Assembly: GCA_036521075.1 (NCBI GenBank)
Contig: DATDIL010000148.1
Span: forward strand, 10,478-74,477
Direction of reading: 5' to 3'
Source: DAIDKA01 sp036521075
GTDB taxonomy: Bacteria; Pseudomonadota; Gammaproteobacteria; Steroidobacterales; Steroidobacteraceae
Length of the DNA stretch: 64,000 nucleotides
The position numbers and the translations under genes were made by a program. Of this stretch, positions 1 through 7,604 are shown piece after piece. The notes under the pieces were generated by a model. It was not told the origin of the DNA. It saw only the letters and a list, made by a program, of their open reading frames with translations, and did not search any database. How positions within the stretch are numbered: the first letter of the stretch is position 1; the number at the start of each line of letters is the position of its first letter.

Positions 1-2
1 TG

Positions 3-347
3 GACGGGCGCATTGCATTGATTGCGGTCCAAGGTGGCGCGCGCGCCGAGATTGATCTGCGCCAGGTTATGGTGAAGCGCCTGAAAATCATGGGTGCGAC
101 GCTGCGGCCGCAGTCCAGCGCTGCCAAGGGGCGGTTGGCCCAGGATCTGCTGAATGATGTATGGCCGCTGTTCGCGGATCGGCGCTTACAACCGCCACCC
201 ATTCATGCCCGCTTCCCCCTGAATGCCGCCGCCGATGCGCACGCGCTCATGGAGTCGGGTTCCCATATCGGCAAGATCGTCCTGCTGGTCGCGCATGATC
301 AGGACTTGTCCGCGCTGAGTCGCGGATCCTCAACCGGGTCGCTGTGA
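3..347 (+). CDS. Quinone oxidoreductase (zinc-type ADH superfamily), C-terminal part
   Basis: This is the last ~114 residues of a protein that begins before the window; the frame is open from base 3. The tail has the pattern of NADPH:quinone reductases of the PIG3/QOR type: a GRIALIAVQGG strand, a segment on remodelling of substrate (MVKRLKIMGATLRPQS), then HARFPLNAAADAHALMESG and the closing strand GKIVLLV. In this family the protein reduces quinones with NADPH using a Rossmann fold without catalytic zinc. The nucleotide-binding core lies outside the window, so substrate cannot be judged. Its 3' end overlaps the convergent HiPIP gene by 18 bp. Confidence 0.85.
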   Translation, partial: DGRIALIAVQGGARAEIDLRQVMVKRLKIMGATLRPQSSAAKGRLAQDLLNDVWPLFADRRLQPPPIHARFPLNAAADAHALMESGSHIGKIVLLVAHDQDLSALSRGSSTGSL

Positions 348-659
348 CCAGACGGTGCACCAGCCATTTGCAGGCACCGTGTGGCCGGCATAAATCTTGC
401 ACTCTGCTGTCGCATCGGACGGCTTGCCAAGATAATGCACGCACGAGGCGCAGTGCGCACCCTTCTTGTAGAGCGCATTGGAACTGGCAGTGGAGGCATC
501 CGTGACGAATCCCAATGCGCTCGCCGTCGAATCCTTCGTATCCAGGGGCGTGAGACCCCCTGACTGCGATGCCTTTCCCAGAGAGTACAGGCCGGGGAGG
601 AGTGCGCTGGTTGCAAGAACCTTTATCATCAAGTGACGGCGTGATATCCCGCGCGGCAT
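330..659 (-). CDS. hip: High-potential iron-sulfur protein (HiPIP)
   Basis: A 109-residue precursor. The N-terminus has a twin-arginine signal (SRRHLMIK followed by a hydrophobic stretch to about residue 30), as expected for a HiPIP folded around its cluster before Tat export. Four cysteines at 70, 73, 87 and 101 (HCASC, AECK, GWC) have the spacing of a [4Fe-4S] HiPIP, and the Gly-Trp-Cys end is characteristic. HiPIPs are small periplasmic one-electron carriers. The start has a strong ribosome site (AAGGAG, six bases before ATG). It lies 122 bp downstream of and in the same direction as the NO reductase gene, so co-transcription is possible. The redox partner is not known. Confidence 0.93.
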   Translation of the reverse strand: MPRGISRRHLMIKVLATSALLPGLYSLGKASQSGGLTPLDTKDSTASALGFVTDASTASSNALYKKGAHCASCVHYLGKPSDATAECKIYAGHTVPANGWCTVWSQRPG

Positions 660-781
660 CGTTTGCTCCTTCAGTTTGGCTCGCTGTACCGCGTGTGTGC
701 GCCGAGCAACCGGAAAAGTTCATCGGTGCGCTCATCCGACGCAAGAAAAGCGGGCGCGGCTGAGGCCCGTGACGGCTGTTA

Positions 782-3061
782 CTATTCCACCCGGCGACGT
801 CGCGCCTTCACGATGAAGTCCCAGGCCATCAGTGCCGCAGCTGCGGCGAACAGGACATCGCCCGGCAGGCGCATCCATTGCCAGAAGCGGGTGGTGTCGT
901 AGAAGGCCTCGCTGCGGGCATAGGCGAGTCCATGCTCGAAGACGGCGTCGAGCTGCGCCCAGCCTATAGGGAAGAAGTTGAGCACGATCCAAAGTACCAG
1001 GCCAGTGTTGTAGAGCCAGAAGGCCCAGAGCCCAAGTTTCTCCCCGAAGCGATAGCGCTCGGCAGCCGCGTAGCGCAGGCAGAAATAGATCAACCCGATC
1101 GCCAGTTCCCCGAACGCCCCGAAAAGGGCCGTATGTGCGTGATTGAGCGTGAGGAAAGTGCCGTGCTCGTAATAGTTCACCAGCGGCGCGTTGAGGGTGC
1201 CGCCGCCGAACACACCCGCACCCACAAAATTCCAGAATGCCGCGCCAATCACATAAGTGTAGGCAAGGCGATATTTGAATTCGTGGTGCGCCTTGATCAG
1301 CCGATAGTGGTTGATCGCCTCGATGATCAGCAGCACCAGCGGCAGTACCTCGATGAATGAAAACATGCTGCCCATCGGCACCCACATGCTCGGGCCGCCC
1401 GCCCAGTAGAGGTGGTGGCCCGTGCCGATGACGCCGCCGAGGAAGATCAGGATGATCTCGAAATAAGTCGCCCGCTCGGCGAGCTTACGGGAGACGAGAC
1501 CGACCGACATCAACAGGTAGGCCGTCATCGTGGCCGCGAAAAACTCAAAAGACTGTTCCACCCAAAGGTGGACGACCCACCAGCGCCAGAAGTCGGTCAG
1601 CGTAAAGGACTTCTCGATGCCCGTCAGTGGGATCATGCCGAAGACGTACAGGACGGCAATGTTGACGGTAGCGGCCCAGATCAGATGCTCCATGCGAATG
1701 CGACCGGACCAGAACTGGCCAGCGGCTCGTCGCCACAGGATCGCGTTCGGCCACAACGCGCGCATTACCAGCAGGCTCCAGAGCGCGAGTCCGATGAAAA
1801 AGCCGATCTGCCAGAACCGGCCGAGCTGGATGTAGGAGAGCCCCTGGTTGCCGAACCAGAACCAGTCGCGATCGATCACGCCCATGATGCCGAGGTAGTC
1901 GCCTATCAAGGCACCGGCGACCACCAGCAGCGTCACCCAGAACAGGGTATCCACGAGCCAGCGCTGCCCTTTGGCTTCCTCACCGCCGGCGATGGCGGGC
2001 GCAAGAAACAGCGCCGCACCAATCCACGACAGACCGATCCACACGATCGGCGCCTGGATATGCACGTCGCGCAGGAAGTTGAAGGGCAGGAAATCGCCGA
2101 GCGCGACGCCATAGAAACTCTTCCGATCGTAGTAGGAGTGGGCCATGATGATGCCGGCGCCGATCTGCAGCAGCAGCAGCGCCGCGACGGCGAGGAAGTA
2201 CTTCCCGATGCGTAGCTGGCTTGGCGTCAGCGGTCGGAACATGGCCAACACCGGATCCATCGGCGCATCATCCGGGTGGCTCAGGAAGAACTCATAGATG
2301 AACAGCACCAAGCCGAAGGCGAAGAACGTGAAGCAGAAGCTGATCCACGTCCAGCGAAAGGTGTTCGTGGTCGGGGCGTTGCCAACCAACGGCTCGTAGG
2401 GCCAGTTCTCCGTCCACGACCAGGTTTGACCCGGCCGGTACGCCACGGTAGTGAGCGCCGAGAAGACCAGGAAATCAGCCGTCTGAAGCTTAAGCGGATC
2501 GCTCAGACTGTATGCGGGCGTGGCGCCCGTGGCAGGATCGACGCGGGTCAGCGAACCCTGAGCTTCGTTGCGGACCGCAATGACGGCACGCGCCAAGGGA
2601 TCTGGGAGCACCACCTGCCGCTTCGTCAGGTCCACACCATGCAGCGCAGTGCGCATGGCGGTGGTGGCTGAAGCCTGCTGCTCGAGCGCCAGCGCCGTGA
2701 ATTCCTTGCCGAAACTGGCCAGCGCAATATTGTTCTGCGTCGCCGCAGCAAGGTGCACCAGAATCGCGGCGGTGTAGTCCTCGCCGTAGTAGGAGCCCAT
2801 ACCATAGAGGCTGCCATAGTCCATCAGGTCGGCTTTCTGAAAGCCACCTTTGCCGCTCACGATGTCCCGATCCGTCATCAGCACGGCGCCATTTGTCGAC
2901 ACGAACCGCTCGGGTTGTGGCGGCGCCGCGCGATAGGTGACCACGGTCGCCCAGCCGAGCAGACCGAACGTGGCGACGGCGACCAGCAGCAGCACCCACT
3001 TCAGGATATTACTGACGGGGTCTTCGACCGGCGGATCGACGCGCTCGGCGGCCAGTGGCAC
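782..3061 (-). CDS. norB: Quinol-dependent nitric oxide reductase (qNOR)
   Basis: A 759-residue single-chain NO reductase, full length for the qNOR (NorZ) type. It reduces 2 NO to N2O at a heme b3/non-heme iron site using quinol. Residues 20-42 form a first membrane helix, followed by a soluble domain (about 45-235) that replaces the NorC subunit, then the 12-helix heme-copper oxidase-like core. Visible metal-site residues are H498 with E502 (HLWVEQSFEFF), H549-H550 (GTGHHLYW) and H641/H643 (NHAHT). The start is GTG at 3061, supported by GGAGGG seven bases upstream. No norD, norQ or NorR/NsrR gene is nearby and no clear FNR, NorR or NsrR box is visible. The likely role is NO detoxification or denitrification. 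Confidence 0.95.
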   Translation of the reverse strand: MPLAAERVDPPVEDPVSNILKWVLLLVAVATFGLLGWATVVTYRAAPPQPERFVSTNGAVLMTDRDIVSGKGGFQKADLMDYGSLYGMGSYYGEDYTAAILVHLAAATQNNIALASFGKEFTALALEQQASATTAMRTALHGVDLTKRQVVLPDPLARAVIAVRNEAQGSLTRVDPATGATPAYSLSDPLKLQTADFLVFSALTTVAYRPGQTWSWTENWPYEPLVGNAPTTNTFRWTWISFCFTFFAFGLVLFIYEFFLSHPDDAPMDPVLAMFRPLTPSQLRIGKYFLAVAALLLLQIGAGIIMAHSYYDRKSFYGVALGDFLPFNFLRDVHIQAPIVWIGLSWIGAALFLAPAIAGGEEAKGQRWLVDTLFWVTLLVVAGALIGDYLGIMGVIDRDWFWFGNQGLSYIQLGRFWQIGFFIGLALWSLLVMRALWPNAILWRRAAGQFWSGRIRMEHLIWAATVNIAVLYVFGMIPLTGIEKSFTLTDFWRWWVVHLWVEQSFEFFAATMTAYLLMSVGLVSRKLAERATYFEIILIFLGGVIGTGHHLYWAGGPSMWVPMGSMFSFIEVLPLVLLIIEAINHYRLIKAHHEFKYRLAYTYVIGAAFWNFVGAGVFGGGTLNAPLVNYYEHGTFLTLNHAHTALFGAFGELAIGLIYFCLRYAAAERYRFGEKLGLWAFWLYNTGLVLWIVLNFFPIGWAQLDAVFEHGLAYARSEAFYDTTRFWQWMRLPGDVLFAAAAALMAWDFIVKARRRRVE

Positions 3062-3215
3062 AACGTTACCCTCCGACTTAACGGACGACGCCCGGATTAG
3101 GTCCCATTGCGCAAATTAGCGTGCTGTGTTCACCCATTCTGTACGGTACCGCCCAGACGGTGTCGAGGCTAGCTGGTTACAAGCAACATCCGTATGTCCC
3201 CGACACCGATATTTG

Positions 3216-3240
3216 ACGCGACATCCTGTCGCGTTTTTTT
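3216..3240 (+). terminator. Rho-independent terminator on the + strand without an evident + strand gene
   Basis: A perfect 8-bp stem, ACGCGACA-TCC-TGTCGCGT, is followed directly by seven T residues, a textbook intrinsic terminator for rightward transcription. Both flanking genes (qNOR on the left, the PPK2 remnant on the right) run leftward. In the leftward direction the hairpin is not followed by a T run. It therefore either ends a short unannotated rightward transcript or is left over from an earlier gene arrangement. Confidence 0.8.
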
Positions 3241-3248
3241 GGCCCGGC

Positions 3249-3625
3249 TCACTTTGCGAGTTCCTTGCGGATCGCGAGCAATTCCTGGCGACGTTTTGCG
3301 TTCACCTTGGGGTAACTCATCCTGAGTTGTTTGAACGCTCCGAGCACGATTGCCGAAACGATGAGTCGGGCGTTGTGCGCTGGGAGGTTTGAAGCTGAAC
3401 ACCTGGCAACCCTGCGGGTTGACCCCCGACATTACGTGCCGGATGACACCGTCTTTTCCGGCGGCATCCATCGCCTGAAGAATAACAAGTAGCGCGTGGC
3501 GGTTGGTCGAATAGTGGAGCTGCTGCATGGATCTCAGTTGTTCGACATGCTCGTCCAGGAGTTTTCGTATTGCGCCTTTTTGCGCTTAGGCCGGCACTCG
3601 TGCCCGCGGCGCGTCCACCCGAGCA
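3249..3625 (-). pseudogene. ppk2: Polyphosphate kinase 2 remnant (frameshift plus internal deletion)
   Basis: The remains of a PPK2-family polyphosphate:nucleotide phosphotransferase gene. The N-terminal part is readable: KLLDEHVEQLRSMQQL, then the Walker A region LQAMDAAGKDG and SGVNPQGCQVFSFKPPS. Near 3380 the match stops and the C-terminal end appears in another frame: NARLIVSAIVL, then SYPKVNAKRRQELLAIRKE, ending with TGA at 3249-3251. The central part of the enzyme, which carries Walker B and the lid, is gone. Roughly 150 codons are missing by comparison with full-length relatives. Near 3565 a one-base loss in an A run separates KKAQYE from KLLDEH. The extent on the right is approximate. 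No functional kinase can be made. Confidence 0.88.
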
Positions 3626-3665
3626 GCGCTGGCACGGCTGAAGTTGGCGTTGCCCGAGGCCACCT

Positions 3666-3833
3666 TCAGCGCTGGAAATGCAGGCCACCGAAGAACCACA
3701 ACACCAGCAAAACAACCAAAACCAGCCCTAAGACGCCCCCAAGACCGGATCCGCCATAGCGCCTATAACCATAGTAGCCGCCGCCACCGCCGAACAGCAG
3801 GACGAGCACGACAATGATCACGATTAAACTCAC
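3666..3833 (-). CDS. Small glycine-rich membrane protein (55 aa)
   Basis: A 55-residue protein with a GTG start and a good ribosome site (AAGGAAG, six bases upstream). It has an N-terminal hydrophobic helix (SLIVIIVVLVLLF, residues 2-14), a glycine run, a Tyr-rich turn (YYGYRRYGG), and a second hydrophobic helix (about 31-48, with GGVLGLVLVVLLVLWFF). The pattern of hydrophobic helix, GGGGG-YYGYRRYGG, hydrophobic helix recurs in many small proteobacterial proteins of unknown function, similar in style to DUF3309. It lies alone between the PPK2 remnant and the SOD-like lipoprotein gene. Function is unknown; an inner-membrane location is inferred. Confidence 0.75.
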   Translation of the reverse strand: MSLIVIIVVLVLLFGGGGGYYGYRRYGGSGLGGVLGLVLVVLLVLWFFGGLHFQR

Positions 3834-3908
3834 GCGACACTTCCTTTCCGATTACTGACGGCGTCACGGTGCTCGACCGACCGGCACACCTCATCGCACA
3901 GATTTACA

Positions 3909-4421
3909 TCAGGTTGTAGGTGCTGCGAGATTCCCGCACGCAACGGTCAACTCGGTGTTTTCCGGTGAGGCTTGAACGCTCACGAAATAACTGCCCGAAA
4001 TGGGGGTGTTGATCGCCACGGTGGCCTTCGCTTGGCCGTTACCATTGGCCTTCACGCGCAGCGGCGGATAGTTCTGGGGTTCTCCGAAGACTCCCTCGTC
4101 CTGACTGCACTGTCCACGATGAATGGCCCAGGGGTGCAATCCGCCGGGCGCCGTGTTGCCGAGATTCAGCACCACCTGTGTCGTTCCTTCCTTTGTACCG
4201 GGGGCCATTGATGCCGAGCCCATCATCTGGACCGCACCGGCCAAATCCTGTGGGCTGGCGATGCTGGCATGCCAGCGGCTGTTCAGATTCAGGTCTGCGG
4301 TGCTCACCTCGACCGCAGGCTTCGGTTTCAGCATGCTGCATGCTCCGAGCGTGAGCGCCATCGCTGCGAGTGGGAGGTACCGATTGGCGCCCGTATGCCC
4401 TCTTGGGTTATTAACGCTCAT
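3909..4421 (-). CDS. Lipoprotein with a degenerate Cu/Zn-SOD-like domain
   Basis: A ~170-residue exported protein. A signal peptide ends in a lipobox (LGAC), so it is a likely lipoprotein. The start at 4421 is preferred because GGAG lies six bases before it; an in-frame ATG at 4433 is the alternative. The mature part resembles Cu/Zn superoxide dismutase around GGLHPWAIHRGQC (SOD: GLHGFHIH...C) and ends with a VACGNL strand like SOD's ACGVI, so the SOD disulfide could be kept. The first copper histidine of the H-x-H pair is alanine here, and the bridging histidine and later ligands are not seen, so dismutase activity is unlikely. The fold assignment is inference. Confidence 0.6.
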   Translation of the reverse strand: MSVNNPRGHTGANRYLPLAAMALTLGACSMLKPKPAVEVSTADLNLNSRWHASIASPQDLAGAVQMMGSASMAPGTKEGTTQVVLNLGNTAPGGLHPWAIHRGQCSQDEGVFGEPQNYPPLRVKANGNGQAKATVAINTPISGSYFVSVQASPENTELTVACGNLAAPTT

Positions 4422-4577
4422 TGGTTTCTCCATGCTGTGCGCTCCAGGTCACTACATTCCGAACGCTGACCGTCGGTTTATTGCCGATAGCATATCGCGC
4501 CGTCGGTCCGCCCTCTGTGCGCTAGCAGACATTCATGGTGCCATTGCACAGTACCGCTGCCTGGAGTGCGCCCGAAG

Positions 4578-7544
4578 CTACTTGAGGGCGAGCTCAAGAC
4601 GTACCGTGCTCCCCGGTGGCGGCTGCGCCGCACCGTTGATCAGAAATATGCGGGCGGGATCGATATCCGTGCCCCGCAACAACGCGTCCTGCACGGCATG
4701 AGCCCGTTCATTGCCGAGTTTCTGCAGCTCGGTGTCAGCCACTTTGACACGCCCCAGCAAAGCTGCCGTCAGCTCGGCGCTGGCCGGCGCATAGTCCGGT
4801 GTTTCGCCCTTGACCTTTTTTGCACTGGTCAGCGTCATCGTCAGCGGTGGCAGTGGCGCCTTGGCGCCGAGCTCGGCGCGGTACTGTGTCAGCAGCAGAT
4901 TGAACTGCGCCGCCGGTTCAGTCGGTAGCGGCGCGTCCTCGGCGATACCGGCGCGCTGCTGCAGCAGGCTGTGCAGGCGTCCTTGGGCCAGGGCCGGCGT
5001 GTCGGTCACGGTCGAGAAAGTGTTGGGCACATCCAATTCCAGACCGGGGCGGGCATCGAGCGCCTTGGTGATGCTGTCCAGGCGGGCCTTCGCGGTCGCA
5101 TCCAGCGCTGCGCTGCCGGGAGCGAACTCCACAATATTGACGTGGTCGCCTCCGCCAAACAGATGACCCAGCAGCGAAAAGGGTGCGGTCACAGCCTTCT
5201 CGAGCAGGTTCACAAATACCTTCCAGATGATCGGACCGATCCGGAACTGCGGATCATCGAGACTGCCGGTGACGGGCAGGTCGAGGTCGATGACGCCGTT
5301 GCGATCCTTCAGCAGTGAAATTGCCAGTTTCAGCGGCAGATTGATGGCATCCGGGCTTTCTACCTTGTCACCCAATTGCAGCTGGTCCACGACAATGTGG
5401 TGACTGGCGGTGAGTTTGCGGTTCTCGATATGGTACTTCAGATCCGCGGTCAACTTGCCTTTCGCGATCTTGTAGCCTGCGAAATGCCCGGAGTAGGGTG
5501 TCACACCGGTCAGTTCGATGCCGCGATAGCTCATGCTGATGTCGGTATAGGTACTCTGCGACAACAGATTGGTCTCACCCCAGATATGGGCCGGTGCGTA
5601 GCGGTCGACCGAGCCGGTCAGGTCGATCTTGGCGCGGGATGCCGCGGCGGAGGACAGTCCGTCGATGCTGCCGTTGAGCTGCTGGATACCGATGGCGAAG
5701 TGCGGCTGGATCCACTGGTCGGCGTAGTTCGCTGAGCCGTTCGTGATGACAACCGTGCGAATGGCCAGAGGCATGCTGGTGGAATGGGCGGGGGCTGCCA
5801 ATGCGACGGTGCGCGTCGTTGCCGATGCGGCCGGTGTGGTCGCCTCCGGCGGTGGTGCGACCGTTGCGGTGCCCGCCGGCTCGAGCGCTTCGGTGATATT
5901 CAGATGACGGTTCCGATCAATGATCACTCGGGCATAGGGCGCCTGGGCCCGGACGGTGCCGATGCTCAGTGAGGCGGGGTCACTGCGATACTTGATGCCG
6001 GCGATGGTCAGCCGATCCCATTTGATGAAGTCCAAGCGCAGTTCATCATCGATGGTGCGAAAGCCTGTGACGGCGGTTTCCCCGGCAACGGTGAGCCGCC
6101 CCTTGGCATCGCGTTCAAGATCGACCTTGGCGCCCAATTGTCCACTCAGCAGCGTGAGTGCGGTGTAGCGCGCCAGATAGGGCTGTACCACCGGCAGATT
6201 GAATCCGGTCAGCTGCGCATGGGCCTTCACCGCGACATCCGGCAAGGTGACCTGGGCCTGGGCGGTGACGCTGCCGGAATTATCCAGGCCTGCTTTGAGC
6301 TGCACCGCAAGCGCCGGCCCGAAAGGCCATTGGAACTGTGCCACGCTGACATCAAGTGGCGCGAGCTTGACGGTGGGCGCGGGCTTCAATGTGCGATCCT
6401 GGAAGTCCACGGCCAGGCCGTGCAAATCGACACTCGGCACTTTGACGGTCCATGTCGGCGCACTGGCGCTCGTCGCGGTGACGGGCGGCGCGGGTGTCGC
6501 GGTCGTCGCACTGCCCCGCGATCCGCCCAGCTCGGCCAGATTGAGGCTCCCGTCTTCATTGCGCCAGCCATGAATCTGCCCGCCCGAAATCTTCACGGCA
6601 TCAACCAGGACGCTGCGGTGGGTCAGATCGATATGTGTGCCATCGATCTCGATTCGCGGCAGCAGGACAAAGTCGGACTGGCCATTGATCGGACGCAAGG
6701 CCAAGTCGCTCACGATGAGCGAATCCAAATTCACATCAAGCCCTGCCACGCCATTGTGCAGCGCGAAGTCGTAGCCGCCCGCCAGGGATAGAAGCCCCGA
6801 GGATACGGTCAGTGGCACAGCCGTTCCGGCCAGCCCGGTGAGAGTGGTCACACGCAGGGTCTTGATATTGAACCGTCCCTTCGAGGCCACCGGTGAGACT
6901 TCGAGGGTGCCCGACCAGTTGAATTGCTCGCCCGCGGGGGTCGCGGCGGCCAAGGTGTAGCCATTGCCGCCGTTCCCGACGGTGTTGAAGTCCCGCAACT
7001 CAAAATTCACGGGTCGCAATTCGGCATGCAGTGTCGTCGGATGTCCCAGATCCACGAACGTGAATTCCCCGCCGATGACGGCCAGGCGAGTCAGGAACAG
7101 GCGGATGGGCGCGGCGGCAGGCGTGGGTGGCTCATTGGCGAAGGGTTTGGCCAGATCGGCGAGATTGAGCGATCCATCGGTACGCAACTGCGCGTGGACC
7201 TGCGGATGCTCCAGTTGGATATCCTGGAATGTCGCACCGCGGTTCCACAGGCTCGCCAGCTGCAGGTTCACATACAGACGCTGCGCCGCCAGCATGGGTT
7301 TGCCGTCAACGTCGGGGAAGGCAAAATTGCGAACATCCAGTTCCAGCGTGAACGGATTGAAGCGAATCTCACCCAGCTGCAGCGTTCGCTGGTACTTCTG
7401 GGTGACGAAGGCGCTGCCCTGCGAGCGAATCAGAGCGGGCACACCGTAGAAGCCGAAGCCTGCATAGACGGCCACCACCAACACCGCGATCGCGCCCCAG
7501 AGGATGAGGCGGCGCACCGCGCCCGGTGACAGTGTTCCGGCCAA
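4578..7544 (-). CDS. DUF748/AsmA-like inner-membrane protein
   Basis: A 988-residue protein with one N-terminal transmembrane helix (about residues 12-33) and a very long periplasmic part. It is rich in repeated beta-strand segments such as LELDVRNFAFPDVDGKPM, PVTGSLDDPQFRIGPIIWKV and VNLLEKAVTAPFSLLGHLFG, which are typical of DUF748 proteins related to the AsmA/TamB lipid-transport superfamily. Near the C-terminus, VEFAPGSAALDATAKARLD resembles an OmpA-like beginning. The start is TTG at 7544 with GGAGGAG upstream. It lies 60 bp downstream of emrB and may be transcribed with the efflux operon. A role in outer-membrane lipid homeostasis is a family-level inference only. Confidence 0.85.
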   Translation of the reverse strand: MAGTLSPGAVRRLILWGAIAVLVVAVYAGFGFYGVPALIRSQGSAFVTQKYQRTLQLGEIRFNPFTLELDVRNFAFPDVDGKPMLAAQRLYVNLQLASLWNRGATFQDIQLEHPQVHAQLRTDGSLNLADLAKPFANEPPTPAAAPIRLFLTRLAVIGGEFTFVDLGHPTTLHAELRPVNFELRDFNTVGNGGNGYTLAAATPAGEQFNWSGTLEVSPVASKGRFNIKTLRVTTLTGLAGTAVPLTVSSGLLSLAGGYDFALHNGVAGLDVNLDSLIVSDLALRPINGQSDFVLLPRIEIDGTHIDLTHRSVLVDAVKISGGQIHGWRNEDGSLNLAELGGSRGSATTATPAPPVTATSASAPTWTVKVPSVDLHGLAVDFQDRTLKPAPTVKLAPLDVSVAQFQWPFGPALAVQLKAGLDNSGSVTAQAQVTLPDVAVKAHAQLTGFNLPVVQPYLARYTALTLLSGQLGAKVDLERDAKGRLTVAGETAVTGFRTIDDELRLDFIKWDRLTIAGIKYRSDPASLSIGTVRAQAPYARVIIDRNRHLNITEALEPAGTATVAPPPEATTPAASATTRTVALAAPAHSTSMPLAIRTVVITNGSANYADQWIQPHFAIGIQQLNGSIDGLSSAAASRAKIDLTGSVDRYAPAHIWGETNLLSQSTYTDISMSYRGIELTGVTPYSGHFAGYKIAKGKLTADLKYHIENRKLTASHHIVVDQLQLGDKVESPDAINLPLKLAISLLKDRNGVIDLDLPVTGSLDDPQFRIGPIIWKVFVNLLEKAVTAPFSLLGHLFGGGDHVNIVEFAPGSAALDATAKARLDSITKALDARPGLELDVPNTFSTVTDTPALAQGRLHSLLQQRAGIAEDAPLPTEPAAQFNLLLTQYRAELGAKAPLPPLTMTLTSAKKVKGETPDYAPASAELTAALLGRVKVADTELQKLGNERAHAVQDALLRGTDIDPARIFLINGAAQPPPGSTVRLELALK

Positions 7545-7604
7545 GTTGAATCTCCTCCACGTCGGGCCGCTCGCATTATAGCGACCACCTTACCCCACTG
7601 CGCT

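Noticed and set aside
3100..3125. ATTGCGCAAAT near the qNOR start as an FNR/DNR or NsrR site
   Set aside because: The half-sites do not fit TTGAT-N4-ATCAA or the NsrR consensus; the match is only a short TTGCGCAA palindrome.
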